From NCBI GenBank assembly GCA_021816545.1, contig JAKAXP010000125.1:1-6725 (forward strand): a stretch of 6,725 nucleotides of DNA, in the 5' to 3' direction. The position numbers and the translations under genes are program-made. The first letter of the stretch is position 1; every line of letters starts with the position of its first letter. Positions 1 through 6,425 of this stretch are shown here, in pieces. Under the pieces are notes generated by a model. The model ran no database searches, had not been told where the DNA came from, and saw nothing but the letters and a program-made list of their open reading frames with translations. Source of the DNA: Bacteroidota bacterium (GTDB lineage Bacteria; Bacteroidota; Bacteroidia; Bacteroidales; VadinHA17).

Positions 1-380
1 ACCCCGGCGTTATGAATGAGCACATCAATGGGTCTGCCGAGCGCTGCCAGCTCCCCGGCAACACGGTTGATGTCTGCAAGGATGCTGAGGTCGGCGATCA
101 TGAAATCACACTTAACGCCATATTCCTTTTCGATTTCCTGCCGCAGGGCCTCTGATTTCTCCGGGTTACGATTGATACAAAGCAGGTCTGCTCCCCGCGA
201 GGCATACTTTCTGGCAGTCACATAGCCAATGCCTGAGGTAGCACCCGTAATGACTGCAAGTCTGCCGGTGAAGTCTGCAGTGCATATTTCCGGTGCTGCC
301 CGGTTGTTCCTGATCATGGCAGCTATGTTTGACCACCGGTATTCCCTGAAGTATTTGACGAATTTTGAGTCTCGCGCCAT
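1..380 (-). CDS. Short-chain dehydrogenase/reductase (SDR), N-terminal part, cut by window edge
   Basis: The reverse strand reads an open frame of 126 residues that runs off the left edge. After an N-terminal extension of about 35 residues comes a Rossmann fold: strand LAVITGATSGIG at 41-52 holds the TGxxxGxG dinucleotide-binding motif, CINRN at 68-72 ends the second strand, ADLS at 96-99 is the conserved acidic turn, and IHNAG at 122-126 is the NAG motif. The arginine at 72 suggests NADP(H) preference (inference). The catalytic Tyr-x-x-x-Lys lies beyond the window, so activity and substrate cannot be judged. The extension resembles that of longer SDRs of the retinol-dehydrogenase kind. ATG at 380 is chosen because it lies 10 bp after the stop of the upstream NTF2-like gene. 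There is no Shine-Dalgarno; an in-frame TTG at 398 is possible but overlaps the previous gene. The close spacing implies co-transcription. Confidence 0.9.
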   Translation of the reverse strand, partial: MARDSKFVKYFREYRWSNIAAMIRNNRAAPEICTADFTGRLAVITGATSGIGYVTARKYASRGADLLCINRNPEKSEALRQEIEKEYGVKCDFMIADLSILADINRVAGELAALGRPIDVLIHNAG

Positions 381-390
381 AAAAAAGTTA

Positions 391-858
391 TCAGCCAAAT
401 TTCTTGATCATGAACCTCCTGTAAGCCTTCCCGAACCTGGGGATATTGTCGAATATATCTCCCCAGAGGTCATAATAATCTCTCTGTTCAATGATCTTCC
501 CCTCATCATTTAAAGTCACGCGGCTGGAACCGTAAAGAATTGAACTGGGATTCTTTTTGAATTTTATAGTCATCTCCCATTCAAGAAAACAGACATTGCC
601 TTCCATGACTGCGTTGACTATACTCATTTTCAGATCTTTTGACCTCTGTGCCAGTCGTTGGGTCATTGCCACAAAATCATCTTTTCCCTGAAGTGCCTGT
701 ACAGAATCCCTGAACTTTATGTCAGTGTGATAGTATGGCAGGATATGTGACCAGTCAGGACTTCCCTGGGTGTTGTATGTCTGGCTCCAGAGGGACTTGA
801 CTGTTTCGATGTCTTTTATGCAGTAATCCTGGCCGGGGTGCTCTTCAGGTTCATTCAT
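391..858 (-). CDS. NTF2/SnoaL-like protein, cone-fold family
   Basis: The protein has 155 residues, a usual size for a single NTF2-like (SnoaL-type) domain with a C-terminal tail. An N-terminal helix around 15-30 (VKSLWSQTYN) is followed by WSHILPYYHTDIKFRDSV (36-53), the typical tryptophan and aromatic-acidic start of the cone, then the GKDD turn (58-61). Strands follow around 77-115, with FLEWEMTIKF at 91-100, and the domain closes with IEQRDYYDLWGDIF (123-136). The basic tail YRRFMIKKFG ends the protein. Family members are either enzymes (isomerases, hydrolases, cyclases) or non-catalytic ligand binders, and the sequence does not decide which. No signal peptide is seen, so it is cytoplasmic. 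The SDR gene follows after 10 bp, and NTF2-like/SDR pairs are common partners. The ATG at 858 has no Shine-Dalgarno, and 101 AT-rich bp separate it from the Kelch lipoprotein gene upstream. Confidence 0.85.
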   Translation of the reverse strand: MNEPEEHPGQDYCIKDIETVKSLWSQTYNTQGSPDWSHILPYYHTDIKFRDSVQALQGKDDFVAMTQRLAQRSKDLKMSIVNAVMEGNVCFLEWEMTIKFKKNPSSILYGSSRVTLNDEGKIIEQRDYYDLWGDIFDNIPRFGKAYRRFMIKKFG

Positions 859-959
859 GGTGTCAGCATTTCAGGTTATTATTGACGACCTTAAATTAAT
901 AATTTTCATATTACATAATGCTGCCGCCGCCCGGAAGGAAGTTATGACAAAGCATGTTT

Positions 960-2981
960 TCAATTTTGCCCGCCAGGGGAAAATTCCCAGAGATCCCTCC
1001 TGTGCCCACCGTCATATCCAAATCCGATATAGGCCTTTGAACCGATGCTGAATGCCACCGCACTGTACCTGGCTGAACCCGGGAAATCTTCCACCCTTGT
1101 CCAGATATTAGCCACCGGGTCAAACTCCCACATGTCATTCAGGTAGGTATCTCCTGACTCTATGCCCAGCCCGACATAGGCTTTGCCGTTAGGAAGGGTG
1201 AAAAACACTGAATTAGTCCTTGGTATTCCGGGGAAATCGGCCATCCTCTTCCAGTTGTCAGTAACAGGGTCATATTCAAAGAGCCTGGGAGTCACCTCAC
1301 TCTGGTTATGTATCCATCCGATTCCCATGTAGCCTTTGTTACCGATTGAAAATGCAACGCCGCTTCCGAAATACTGAAGTTCGGCAGGGTAGGCTTTCTT
1401 GGTCCATGCATTCAGTGCAGGGTCATACTCATACATCTCGCCGGCAGCAGGGACGTAGGCTTTTCCGTTGATCACAAAAACAGGCGACTTCATGCTTGAA
1501 CCGTCACCCGGCTTGTTGCTCATGAATTCCCAGGTATCGGTAGCCGGTGTGTATCTTGTGACCGCCCTGTAATAGTAGTCATCCACCTTACCAAGAGTTA
1601 CATAACCCCTGTCACCGATTGCAAATCCCGAAGCAAAATACAGCTCCGGTATGGGGAAATCACTGACACGGGTCCATTCATCGGAAGAAGGAGTGTACCT
1701 CCAGAAGTCATTGAGCTTGGTCCCGTCATGCCCGGTACCCATATAACCGTGCGTATCCGTTGCAAACACCACCGGGCTTGAACGGGCAGGCCCCGGGAAA
1801 TCGTTTAACCTCCTCCACGGATAGGTCACCTCAATTGTTTCGGGACATGTCACCGGGTTCCCCTGCAGGGTGACAAGCGAGAGTGAATGATTCCCTGGCT
1901 GAAGTCCCGGAGGTACGCTGACGGAAATCTCTGTTGAAGAACAGCTTACCACACGTGCATCAAGTCCTCCTATCTTTATAGCATTCATTCCGGGAACCGG
2001 GTTGAAGTTTTCCCCGGAGATCACTATGATATCACCGCCTTTAACCTTTGTTGGGGAGACGCCTGATATTACGGCCTGCTTCAGGATGAACGGCTCGCTG
2101 TATGAATAGGAATTGAAATATTTGAACCTTACGGTTGCCGGTGAGATGTTGTTTGCGGGCGGTACCCTTACCGTATAATGGGTACGGGACACCTCTGTTA
2201 TTTCAGCCCGGGTTTCATTGAAATACACCCTGGCAAGTGAGGTATCAGTTATGAAGTTGTTCCCGGTGAGGGTTACGATATCGTTGAATGTGCCGGTTGC
2301 CGGGCTGAACGAGGTCAGCACCGGGGGTTTTACAGCAAAGGGAAGGGTATTTGCTGACAGCAGTCCTGATACCTCAATGCCCAGGCTTCCGGGATGTTCT
2401 TCTGCCATGGGGACAATCACTGTGATTTCTTCCGGTCCTGAGGATAATACCTTTCCGGGGGTGCCGTCGAAACGTACAATGTTATTTCCGGGTGTAAATG
2501 AGAAGTTCCTTCCTGTTATAAGCACCGTGTCACCGCAGACTGCTTCAGATGGTGTGACGGAGATGAGAACGGCAGGCTGGCTGCCATTACCCGTGAATGT
2601 TGTCACATCGCCGAGAGACAGGCGCTGTGGGGTGACCACGAAGGCCCTTGTGTAGTACAGCTGCCCCAACTTTATATCTGCCGTAGCAGTGTCGGTGAAA
2701 GCCCCGGTGCCATATGCCGGGCCAAGAAGAACCTTCTCGGCTGTGCCTGGCAGCGGATTGTCTTCCATACTCCACAGGAATCCATGTTCGGTCACCTCTT
2801 CCGATCCGGCAGACAATATCCGTCCCTCAAAAACGGCACCGCCATCTTCAAGGGTCCTGACAGCAATGAGCTCAACTTCGGGAATACCCTTGTCAGTATA
2901 CTTTTCCTCCTGGCATGCTGCAGTCATAAACATGATAAGCACCGGCAGGAAGGCTATAAATGTTCTGTTCAGGTCAGTCAT
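960..2981 (-). CDS. Lipoprotein with three IPT/TIG domains and a C-terminal Kelch propeller
   Basis: This 673-residue protein is probably an envelope binding or scaffold protein. Residues 1-22 form a hydrophobic signal sequence ending in TAAC, a weak lipobox with Cys23 as the lipidated residue. QEE after the cysteine resembles the acidic export signal that sends Bacteroidetes lipoproteins to the cell surface (inference). Residues 35-132 look like an Ig/FN3-type domain. Three IPT/TIG domains follow, at about 137-218, 220-301 and 303-387, each beginning with the S-P turn and containing a TGxNF or SGENF motif (156-160, 239-243, 322-326). From 389 on, Kelch repeats appear with tryptophans at 389, 436, 484, 526, 577 and 627, spaced 42-51 residues apart, and recurring DFPG..R, GxGYMG and YDPxxxxW elements. 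The final LWEF (664-667) probably closes a six-bladed propeller. There is no catalytic motif. A galactose-oxidase-like fold is possible, but no copper ligands were identified. It is transcribed divergently from the M28 peptidase gene. Confidence 0.88.
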   Translation of the reverse strand: MTDLNRTFIAFLPVLIMFMTAACQEEKYTDKGIPEVELIAVRTLEDGGAVFEGRILSAGSEEVTEHGFLWSMEDNPLPGTAEKVLLGPAYGTGAFTDTATADIKLGQLYYTRAFVVTPQRLSLGDVTTFTGNGSQPAVLISVTPSEAVCGDTVLITGRNFSFTPGNNIVRFDGTPGKVLSSGPEEITVIVPMAEEHPGSLGIEVSGLLSANTLPFAVKPPVLTSFSPATGTFNDIVTLTGNNFITDTSLARVYFNETRAEITEVSRTHYTVRVPPANNISPATVRFKYFNSYSYSEPFILKQAVISGVSPTKVKGGDIIVISGENFNPVPGMNAIKIGGLDARVVSCSSTEISVSVPPGLQPGNHSLSLVTLQGNPVTCPETIEVTYPWRRLNDFPGPARSSPVVFATDTHGYMGTGHDGTKLNDFWRYTPSSDEWTRVSDFPIPELYFASGFAIGDRGYVTLGKVDDYYYRAVTRYTPATDTWEFMSNKPGDGSSMKSPVFVINGKAYVPAAGEMYEYDPALNAWTKKAYPAELQYFGSGVAFSIGNKGYMGIGWIHNQSEVTPRLFEYDPVTDNWKRMADFPGIPRTNSVFFTLPNGKAYVGLGIESGDTYLNDMWEFDPVANIWTRVEDFPGSARYSAVAFSIGSKAYIGFGYDGGHRRDLWEFSPGGQN

Positions 2982-3064
2982 CTCATATCAGCAATCCCTT
3001 ATCGGCAGACGTGATATTATCTGTGTTCATCGTGCAGACTCAGGGATCTCAGTCAATCAATCTC

Positions 3065-3072
3065 TAAAATTA
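3065..3072 (-). promoter_or_regulatory. Possible -7 box for the Kelch lipoprotein gene
   Basis: On the minus strand this reads TAATTTTA, one base from the Bacteroidetes -7 consensus TAnnTTTG. It lies about 85 nt before the start codon at 2981. No TTTG-like element is found 17-21 nt upstream, so only half of a promoter is visible, and the surrounding AT-rich sequence could produce this match by chance. Confidence 0.25.
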
Positions 3073-3084
3073 ATCAGAATTAAT
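3069..3084. repeat. AT-rich inverted repeat ATTAAT-CAGA-ATTAAT
   Basis: Two ATTAAT hexamers, each self-complementary, flank a 4-nt spacer. The element overlaps the possible -7 box of the Kelch gene in the divergent intergenic region, so it could be a protein-binding site. Its AT-rich composition makes chance a serious alternative. Confidence 0.4.
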
Positions 3085-3115
3085 ATATCATTTCGGATTA
3101 GCCGGTGATTTATTA

Positions 3116-3150
3116 AGAGGCAAAAGGCAAGAGGCATTAGGCAAGAGGCA
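3116..3150. repeat. Tandem array of five degenerate heptamers (NNAGGCA)
   Basis: Five consecutive 7-nt units are in exact phase: AGAGGCA, AAAGGCA, AGAGGCA, TTAGGCA, AGAGGCA. The core AGGCA is invariant and only the first two positions vary (AG, AA, AG, TT, AG). On the other strand the unit is TGCCTNN. The array sits between the divergent Kelch lipoprotein and M28 peptidase genes, 57 bp before the peptidase start codon. I recall similar short heptamer arrays from intergenic regions of Bacteroidetes, and the arrangement resembles the short tandemly repeated heptamers described in cyanobacteria. No function is known to me. Confidence 0.93.
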
Positions 3151-3175
3151 GAGTGGTTTGTAGTGACAATGTAAT

Positions 3176-3183
3176 TATCTTTA
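3176..3183 (+). promoter_or_regulatory. Possible -7 box for the M28 peptidase gene
   Basis: The sequence TATCTTTA is one base from TAnnTTTG and lies about 25 nt before the ATG at 3208. A TTTG is present at 3157-3160, but the spacer is only 15 nt rather than the usual 19 or so, which makes this a weak call. Confidence 0.25.
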
Positions 3184-3207
3184 TGGATGTTGTTTTGAGA
3201 TTCGTTT

Positions 3208-4869
3208 ATGAGAAAGAATTTGTTGTTCCGTGTTGTTCTGATGGCCGCTGTTCTGGTAGCCACGATAAATGTTTCATCGGGTCAGGCCAGGGGTCTGCGA
3301 ATGATCTCTGAGAAAGAGCTTAAGTATAACCTTGATTTCCTGGGATCGAGGGAGTTCCGCGGAAGGGAGACACCCTCACCGGAGCTTGAGATTGCCACCC
3401 TTTACCTTGGGAACTGGGCTGCCCATGCCGGTCTAAGGCCGGGAATGAATGACGGCTCATTCTACCAGAAGGTGCCGCTGACAGTGACTTCTGTATTTCA
3501 GCCGGGAACACGTATAATCGTTTCGCGCGGCACATCGGATCATGTTTATTATTTTGGGAAGGACTTCTGCGGCAGCTTCGCGCGAAGCGGCTCTTACCGC
3601 GGCGATGTGGTGTTTGCCGGAATGGGCATCAGTGATCCGCTTACCGGACGTGATGACCTTGGCAACACAGACCTGAGCGGAAAGGTGGTAATCATTCTTG
3701 ATGCACAGCTTCCCGGAACGGTCTTTCCCCTTGGATTCACCATGACGGGAAGGCTCTCGGCCAGGATAGCTGCCATACGCGACAGAGGAGCTGCAGCGGT
3801 ACTGACAATCGTGCCTCCGGAAAGACAGGCCATGAAGGAGGAGGGACATAATATTTTTGATTACATACCCACCGGCAGGCTCGGGATAATGTATGATTCG
3901 CAGAGGACCAGCTTTGATTCTTCCGCAGGAGCCGTGACGGAACGCGAACAGACGAGGCCGCCTTTGCCCTTTGAACGGGCGGAGATAAGCCATGAGCTGG
4001 CCGCTGACATGCTTGGAATAACAAAGGCGGAAATAGCAGGGTTCTTTGAAAAAGCCGCACAGGGTCAGCAGGTTTCAGCATTTGAGGTTACCGGAAGCAG
4101 TGCGAGGCTTGATGTTGAGGTAGAGTATTACCCGGCTGTCTCCCGTAATGTGGTGGCAATGGTTGAGGGCTCAGACCCGCTGCTCAGGAATGAGTATATC
4201 GTCATCTGCGGGCATCACGACGGCCGCGGGATAGATGACGGCGGGATCATACCGGGGGCTGATGACAACGGCAGCGCATGCGTGGCGCTGATGGAGATAG
4301 GGAAGGCGCTCCTGGCCGAAAGACCGAAGAGATCAGTCATCCTTGCCTGGTTCACCGGCGAGGAGCAGATGATGAACGGCTCACAGTATTTCGTGAACAA
4401 CTGCCCCGTGCCGCGCGAGAAAATAACCGCATGCCTGAATATTGACATGATTAGCCGCAATCACCCCGACAGTCTTTACCTTGTGGGTTCTGACCTTCTC
4501 AGCTCGGAGCTCGATGGCGCAATAGTGAAAGTAAACAGCAGGTACGGAATTAATTTTGCATTTGACTACCTCTACTCGAACCTGACCCATCCCCAGCAGG
4601 TGTATTTCAGGAGCGATCATTACCCGTTTGTCAGGTTCGGGATCCCTTCGGTATGGTTCTTTTCGGGCTTTACATATGATTACCATACCGTGATGGATGC
4701 TCCTGAGCGGGTCGACTACGGCAAGCTGTACAAAACGACGAAGCTGGTTTACCTTACTGCACTTGAGATCGGGAACAGAAAGGAGTTGCTGAAGCTTGAC
4801 GTGAATCCGGCAGTGACTTCGAGGGGCGGGCATAACCTGAAGGAGCCAAGCCTGTTTGGAGGGCGGTAG
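3208..4869 (+). CDS. Exported M28-family zinc aminopeptidase/peptidase with PA domain
   Basis: The protein has 553 residues. A signal peptide (1-25, basic MRKN then a hydrophobic core) probably ends before Gln26 (VSSG|Q), which predicts release into the periplasm or outside. An N-terminal region with the FLGSREFRGRET motif (44-55) is typical of these enzymes. A PA-type domain inserted around 120-300 includes LSGKVVIIL (156-164) and the RGAAAVLTI strand (193-201). The peptidase domain spans about 310-525 and has the full di-zinc set: His336 and Asp338 in GHHDGRG, bridging Asp352 in GADDNG, catalytic Glu385 and ligand Glu386 in GEE, Asp413 in NIDM, and His493 in DYHTVMD. SDH at 469-471 is also conserved. 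The usual AHYDH is replaced by GHHDG, and GSG by GSA (355-357), but no ligand is lost. It probably removes N-terminal residues from peptides; specificity cannot be read. No secretion-sorting tail is evident. It converges on DUF4180, with 78 bp between. Confidence 0.93.
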   Translation: MRKNLLFRVVLMAAVLVATINVSSGQARGLRMISEKELKYNLDFLGSREFRGRETPSPELEIATLYLGNWAAHAGLRPGMNDGSFYQKVPLTVTSVFQPGTRIIVSRGTSDHVYYFGKDFCGSFARSGSYRGDVVFAGMGISDPLTGRDDLGNTDLSGKVVIILDAQLPGTVFPLGFTMTGRLSARIAAIRDRGAAAVLTIVPPERQAMKEEGHNIFDYIPTGRLGIMYDSQRTSFDSSAGAVTEREQTRPPLPFERAEISHELAADMLGITKAEIAGFFEKAAQGQQVSAFEVTGSSARLDVEVEYYPAVSRNVVAMVEGSDPLLRNEYIVICGHHDGRGIDDGGIIPGADDNGSACVALMEIGKALLAERPKRSVILAWFTGEEQMMNGSQYFVNNCPVPREKITACLNIDMISRNHPDSLYLVGSDLLSSELDGAIVKVNSRYGINFAFDYLYSNLTHPQQVYFRSDHYPFVRFGIPSVWFFSGFTYDYHTVMDAPERVDYGKLYKTTKLVYLTALEIGNRKELLKLDVNPAVTSRGGHNLKEPSLFGGR

Positions 4870-4947
4870 GAGATCCGTGACCCTGGCGGATAATCCGGAG
4901 AACCGGGACGATCTATCCATTACCCCGGTAGTCAGCCCGGCAGCCGG

Positions 4948-5307
4948 CTATCTGTTAAGCCTTGCAATGGCTTCCTCTGACGTTGCCACAAAGTTTATGG
5001 TTCCCCGGGTGTTGCTTTCGCGGATGAAATCTCGCAAAGCCTTGCTCTTCACATCAGTGAAGTCGCCGATGATTGCCAGGCGCATCCTGTAGTTTGAGAA
5101 TTTCTGAAGTATTTCGCCGGCCAGGCCAGTCTTAAGATCAAAGAAATCGCTGCTTAGTGTACCTGAATGTACAATCAGACCGGTGCTGCCGTTATAACCG
5201 GCATCTGCGAGGATGTCAAGAAGGTCACCTGCGGAGCCTATTGTCTCCGTTTCCGGGAGGATCTCGGCAATGAAAATTCCTTTTTCAGTAGTGTGAAACC
5301 TGAGCAT
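4948..5307 (-). CDS. DUF4180 domain protein
   Basis: With the start at 5307 the protein has 119 residues, close to the length I recall for DUF4180 proteins. Diagnostic features are the SSDFFDLKTGLAGEILQKF block (52-70), the following strand YRMRLAIIGDF (73-83) and FIRESN (94-99). The alternating helix and strand pattern suggests a small alpha/beta, STAS-like fold (inference). No catalytic residues, signal peptide or membrane segment are visible, so it is cytoplasmic and of unknown biochemical role. The same frame stays open to an ATG at 5430, but those extra 41 residues are Cys-rich and unlike the family, and would overlap the preceding gene by 62 bp. A good promoter lies at 5343-5373, within that extension, which supports the shorter start. 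No Shine-Dalgarno is seen. It is the last gene of the right-hand minus-strand group. Confidence 0.88.
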   Translation of the reverse strand: MLRFHTTEKGIFIAEILPETETIGSAGDLLDILADAGYNGSTGLIVHSGTLSSDFFDLKTGLAGEILQKFSNYRMRLAIIGDFTDVKSKALRDFIRESNTRGTINFVATSEEAIARLNR

Positions 5308-5342
5308 ATCAATATTTAAACAGGGTTGTAAAAAGCAGTAAA

Positions 5343-5373
5343 CAAAATTATTCAAAACCGGGAAGCTGTCAAT
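5343..5373 (-). promoter_or_regulatory. Bacteroidetes-type promoter for DUF4180
   Basis: On the minus strand ATTG (5373-5370) is followed by exactly 19 nt and then TAATTTTG (5350-5343). The second element is a perfect match to the Bacteroidetes -7 consensus TAnnTTTG, and the first matches three of four bases of the -33 TTTG. Transcription would begin near 5335, about 30 nt before the ATG at 5307. The -33 element overlaps the stop codon of the upstream lipoprotein gene. Confidence 0.65.
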
Positions 5374-5908
5374 GCCACTGGTAGCCGGTTCCGTCAAGCG
5401 GCAGTGTAGCAGGATCATCGAGATGACCATTCTGATCCCACCAGGCCTGGTAGATCTCCCTGACTGAAAGGATCTCCGTGCCGCTCAGACGGTGAACAGG
5501 GTTGTCATTGACATTGATGAGTACCGGGTTCAGCGAGGCGAAGTCCCTGCCTTCGAGCACGGCCTCGGCACACCACAGGAGATACTCTCCCAGCATGATG
5601 CAATCTTTACCGTCGACTACCCTGTACGGCCACATTGAAGAGACCGGGTTGACCGGGAAATGGTGGCACGGTGTAACCAGGTCAGTGTCCTCTGAAAGTG
5701 AGATCAGGGCTGGGACATCCTCCTTTGAGAAAGAGGGCATAATTGTCCACAGCCTTTCTCCGTCTTCTGTCCATTCGTAACGGTCGTAGGTGCCGTTCTT
5801 AAGTTGTTTAACGAATTCTTCCACATCCGGGTTATTGACATCGAAACTGCTTCGCTCGCACCCGATGCACATGACGGATAACAGGGTAAACATTACCAGG
5901 GATTTCAT
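5369..5908 (-). CDS. Small lipoprotein of unknown function, DUF4943-like
   Basis: The protein has 179 residues when started at the ATG at 5908. MKSLVMFTLLSVMCIGC is a short lipoprotein signal peptide with Cys17 as the likely lipidated residue; the cysteine at the -3 position (Cys14) is unusual. The mature part contains NPDVEEFVKQLKNGTY (26-41), MPSF (57-60), FPVNPVSS (84-91), the LGEYLLWCAEAVLEG helix (106-120) and a closing LDGTGYQW (171-178). From memory this pattern fits DUF4943-type Bacteroidetes lipoproteins; I could not check it. No catalytic motif is recognised. The frame extends upstream to a TTG at 5956, but that would put 16 extra residues before a clean signal peptide, so 5908 is preferred. 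The upstream helical protein gene ends 49 bp away. The role is unknown; attachment to the inner or outer membrane is predicted. Confidence 0.85.
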   Translation of the reverse strand: MKSLVMFTLLSVMCIGCERSSFDVNNPDVEEFVKQLKNGTYDRYEWTEDGERLWTIMPSFSKEDVPALISLSEDTDLVTPCHHFPVNPVSSMWPYRVVDGKDCIMLGEYLLWCAEAVLEGRDFASLNPVLINVNDNPVHRLSGTEILSVREIYQAWWDQNGHLDDPATLPLDGTGYQWH

Positions 5909-5957
5909 ATACTGTCCATTATAGTTAAGCCGGGTAAACTTGCTTAGATGCCACAAT

Positions 5958-6380
5958 TTATATGCCAGAGTTCATGAATTCCCTGATACGTTTTATCTGA
6001 GCCTCACGGGCGAAGGAGTAGGTTCTGTCACGGAGGCTGCAGATCTCATAGAGGTGCAGTGCCTTCCGCAGGAGAAGGGAAGAATCGGCCGAAGTGCCTG
6101 TAAATCCTATATCTGCGAGGGTTGCTGCAAGGAGTTCAATATTCTCCGTGTTGAATCCTTTCATGCCGGACAGGTATTCATCCGTGGCTGCAGTATCCAT
6201 GGCAAGAAGTTCGTCGAGATCAAGAAATGCCTCTTCCTTAAGCATCTCCTTGAGAGCCTCTGCCGGTGCATCTAAAGTGACAGCAAGCTCATCGCTTCCC
6301 CCGAAGAGCTTCTGCCGGATGGCCCTGATGACCATGCCGATCTTTTCAATCTCGCGGAGGAGGTAGTCTCTCTGTTCCAT
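5958..6380 (-). CDS. Helical protein of unknown function, possibly DUF6483-like
   Basis: The 140-residue protein is predicted to be almost entirely alpha-helical. The start MEQRDYLLREIEKIG (1-15) followed by VIRAIRQKLFG (17-27) is a conserved-looking amphipathic helix pair that recalls DUF6483 proteins from memory, unverified. Acidic helices follow at 40-60 (EALKEMLKEEAFLDLDELLA), then NTENIELLAATLADIGF (77-93) and a C-terminal hairpin LLLRKALHLYEICS...YSFAREAQIKRI (102-132) that resembles a TPR-like pair. There is no signal peptide, membrane segment or enzymatic motif, so a cytoplasmic protein-protein contact role is possible (inference). The ATG at 6380 is preceded, only 3 nt away, by a stem-loop (6384-6415), with no Shine-Dalgarno. 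It lies 53 bp after an alpha/beta hydrolase gene and 49 bp before the lipoprotein gene. Confidence 0.83.
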   Translation of the reverse strand: MEQRDYLLREIEKIGMVIRAIRQKLFGGSDELAVTLDAPAEALKEMLKEEAFLDLDELLAMDTAATDEYLSGMKGFNTENIELLAATLADIGFTGTSADSSLLLRKALHLYEICSLRDRTYSFAREAQIKRIREFMNSGI

Positions 6381-6383
6381 CTG

Positions 6384-6415
6384 GAGCCTGATTGTGGTGC
6401 CAATGATTCAGGCTC
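6384..6415 (-). promoter_or_regulatory. Stem-loop immediately upstream of the start codon at 6380
   Basis: The minus strand has a perfect 8-bp inverted repeat, GAGCCTGA and TCAGGCTC, around a 16-nt interior that itself can pair TTG with CAA. The 3' arm ends 3 nt before the ATG. There is no T-run after it, so it does not look like an intrinsic terminator of the hydrolase gene. It could control translation of the downstream gene or be a protein-binding site. Confidence 0.55.
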
Positions 6416-6425
6416 TAATTTAACT

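Noticed and set aside
859..959. Promoter for the NTF2-like gene in the 101-bp gap
   Set aside because: The gap is AT-rich, but no TAnnTTTG box with a TTTG at the right distance was found. TAATTTAA is too weak to call.
2218..2655. Plus-strand open frame of 145 codons
   Set aside because: It is antisense to the IPT region of the Kelch lipoprotein, whose domain motifs are clear. The plus-strand translation has no recognisable motif.
3116..3150. CRISPR array
   Set aside because: The units are 7 nt and directly adjacent with no spacers, and no cas gene is present.
3057..3263. Minus-strand open frame of 68 codons across the heptamer array and the peptidase start
   Set aside because: Part of its translation is just the array read as Leu/Cys/Pro-rich residues, and it overlaps the signal peptide of the peptidase.
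4381..4920. Minus-strand open frame of 179 codons
   Set aside because: It is antisense to the M28 catalytic domain, where the metal-binding residues prove the plus frame. Its own translation shows no domain.
4870..4947. GC-rich hairpin candidates between the convergent peptidase and DUF4180 genes as a bidirectional terminator
   Set aside because: The stems are only 4-6 bp, one needs a bulge, and no T-run follows on either strand.
5909..5956. Extended TTG start for the small lipoprotein at 5956
   Set aside because: It would place 16 residues in front of a complete lipoprotein signal peptide and would need a rare start codon.
5940..6275. Plus-strand open frame of 111 codons
   Set aside because: It is antisense to the helical protein gene and has no motif or plausible leader.
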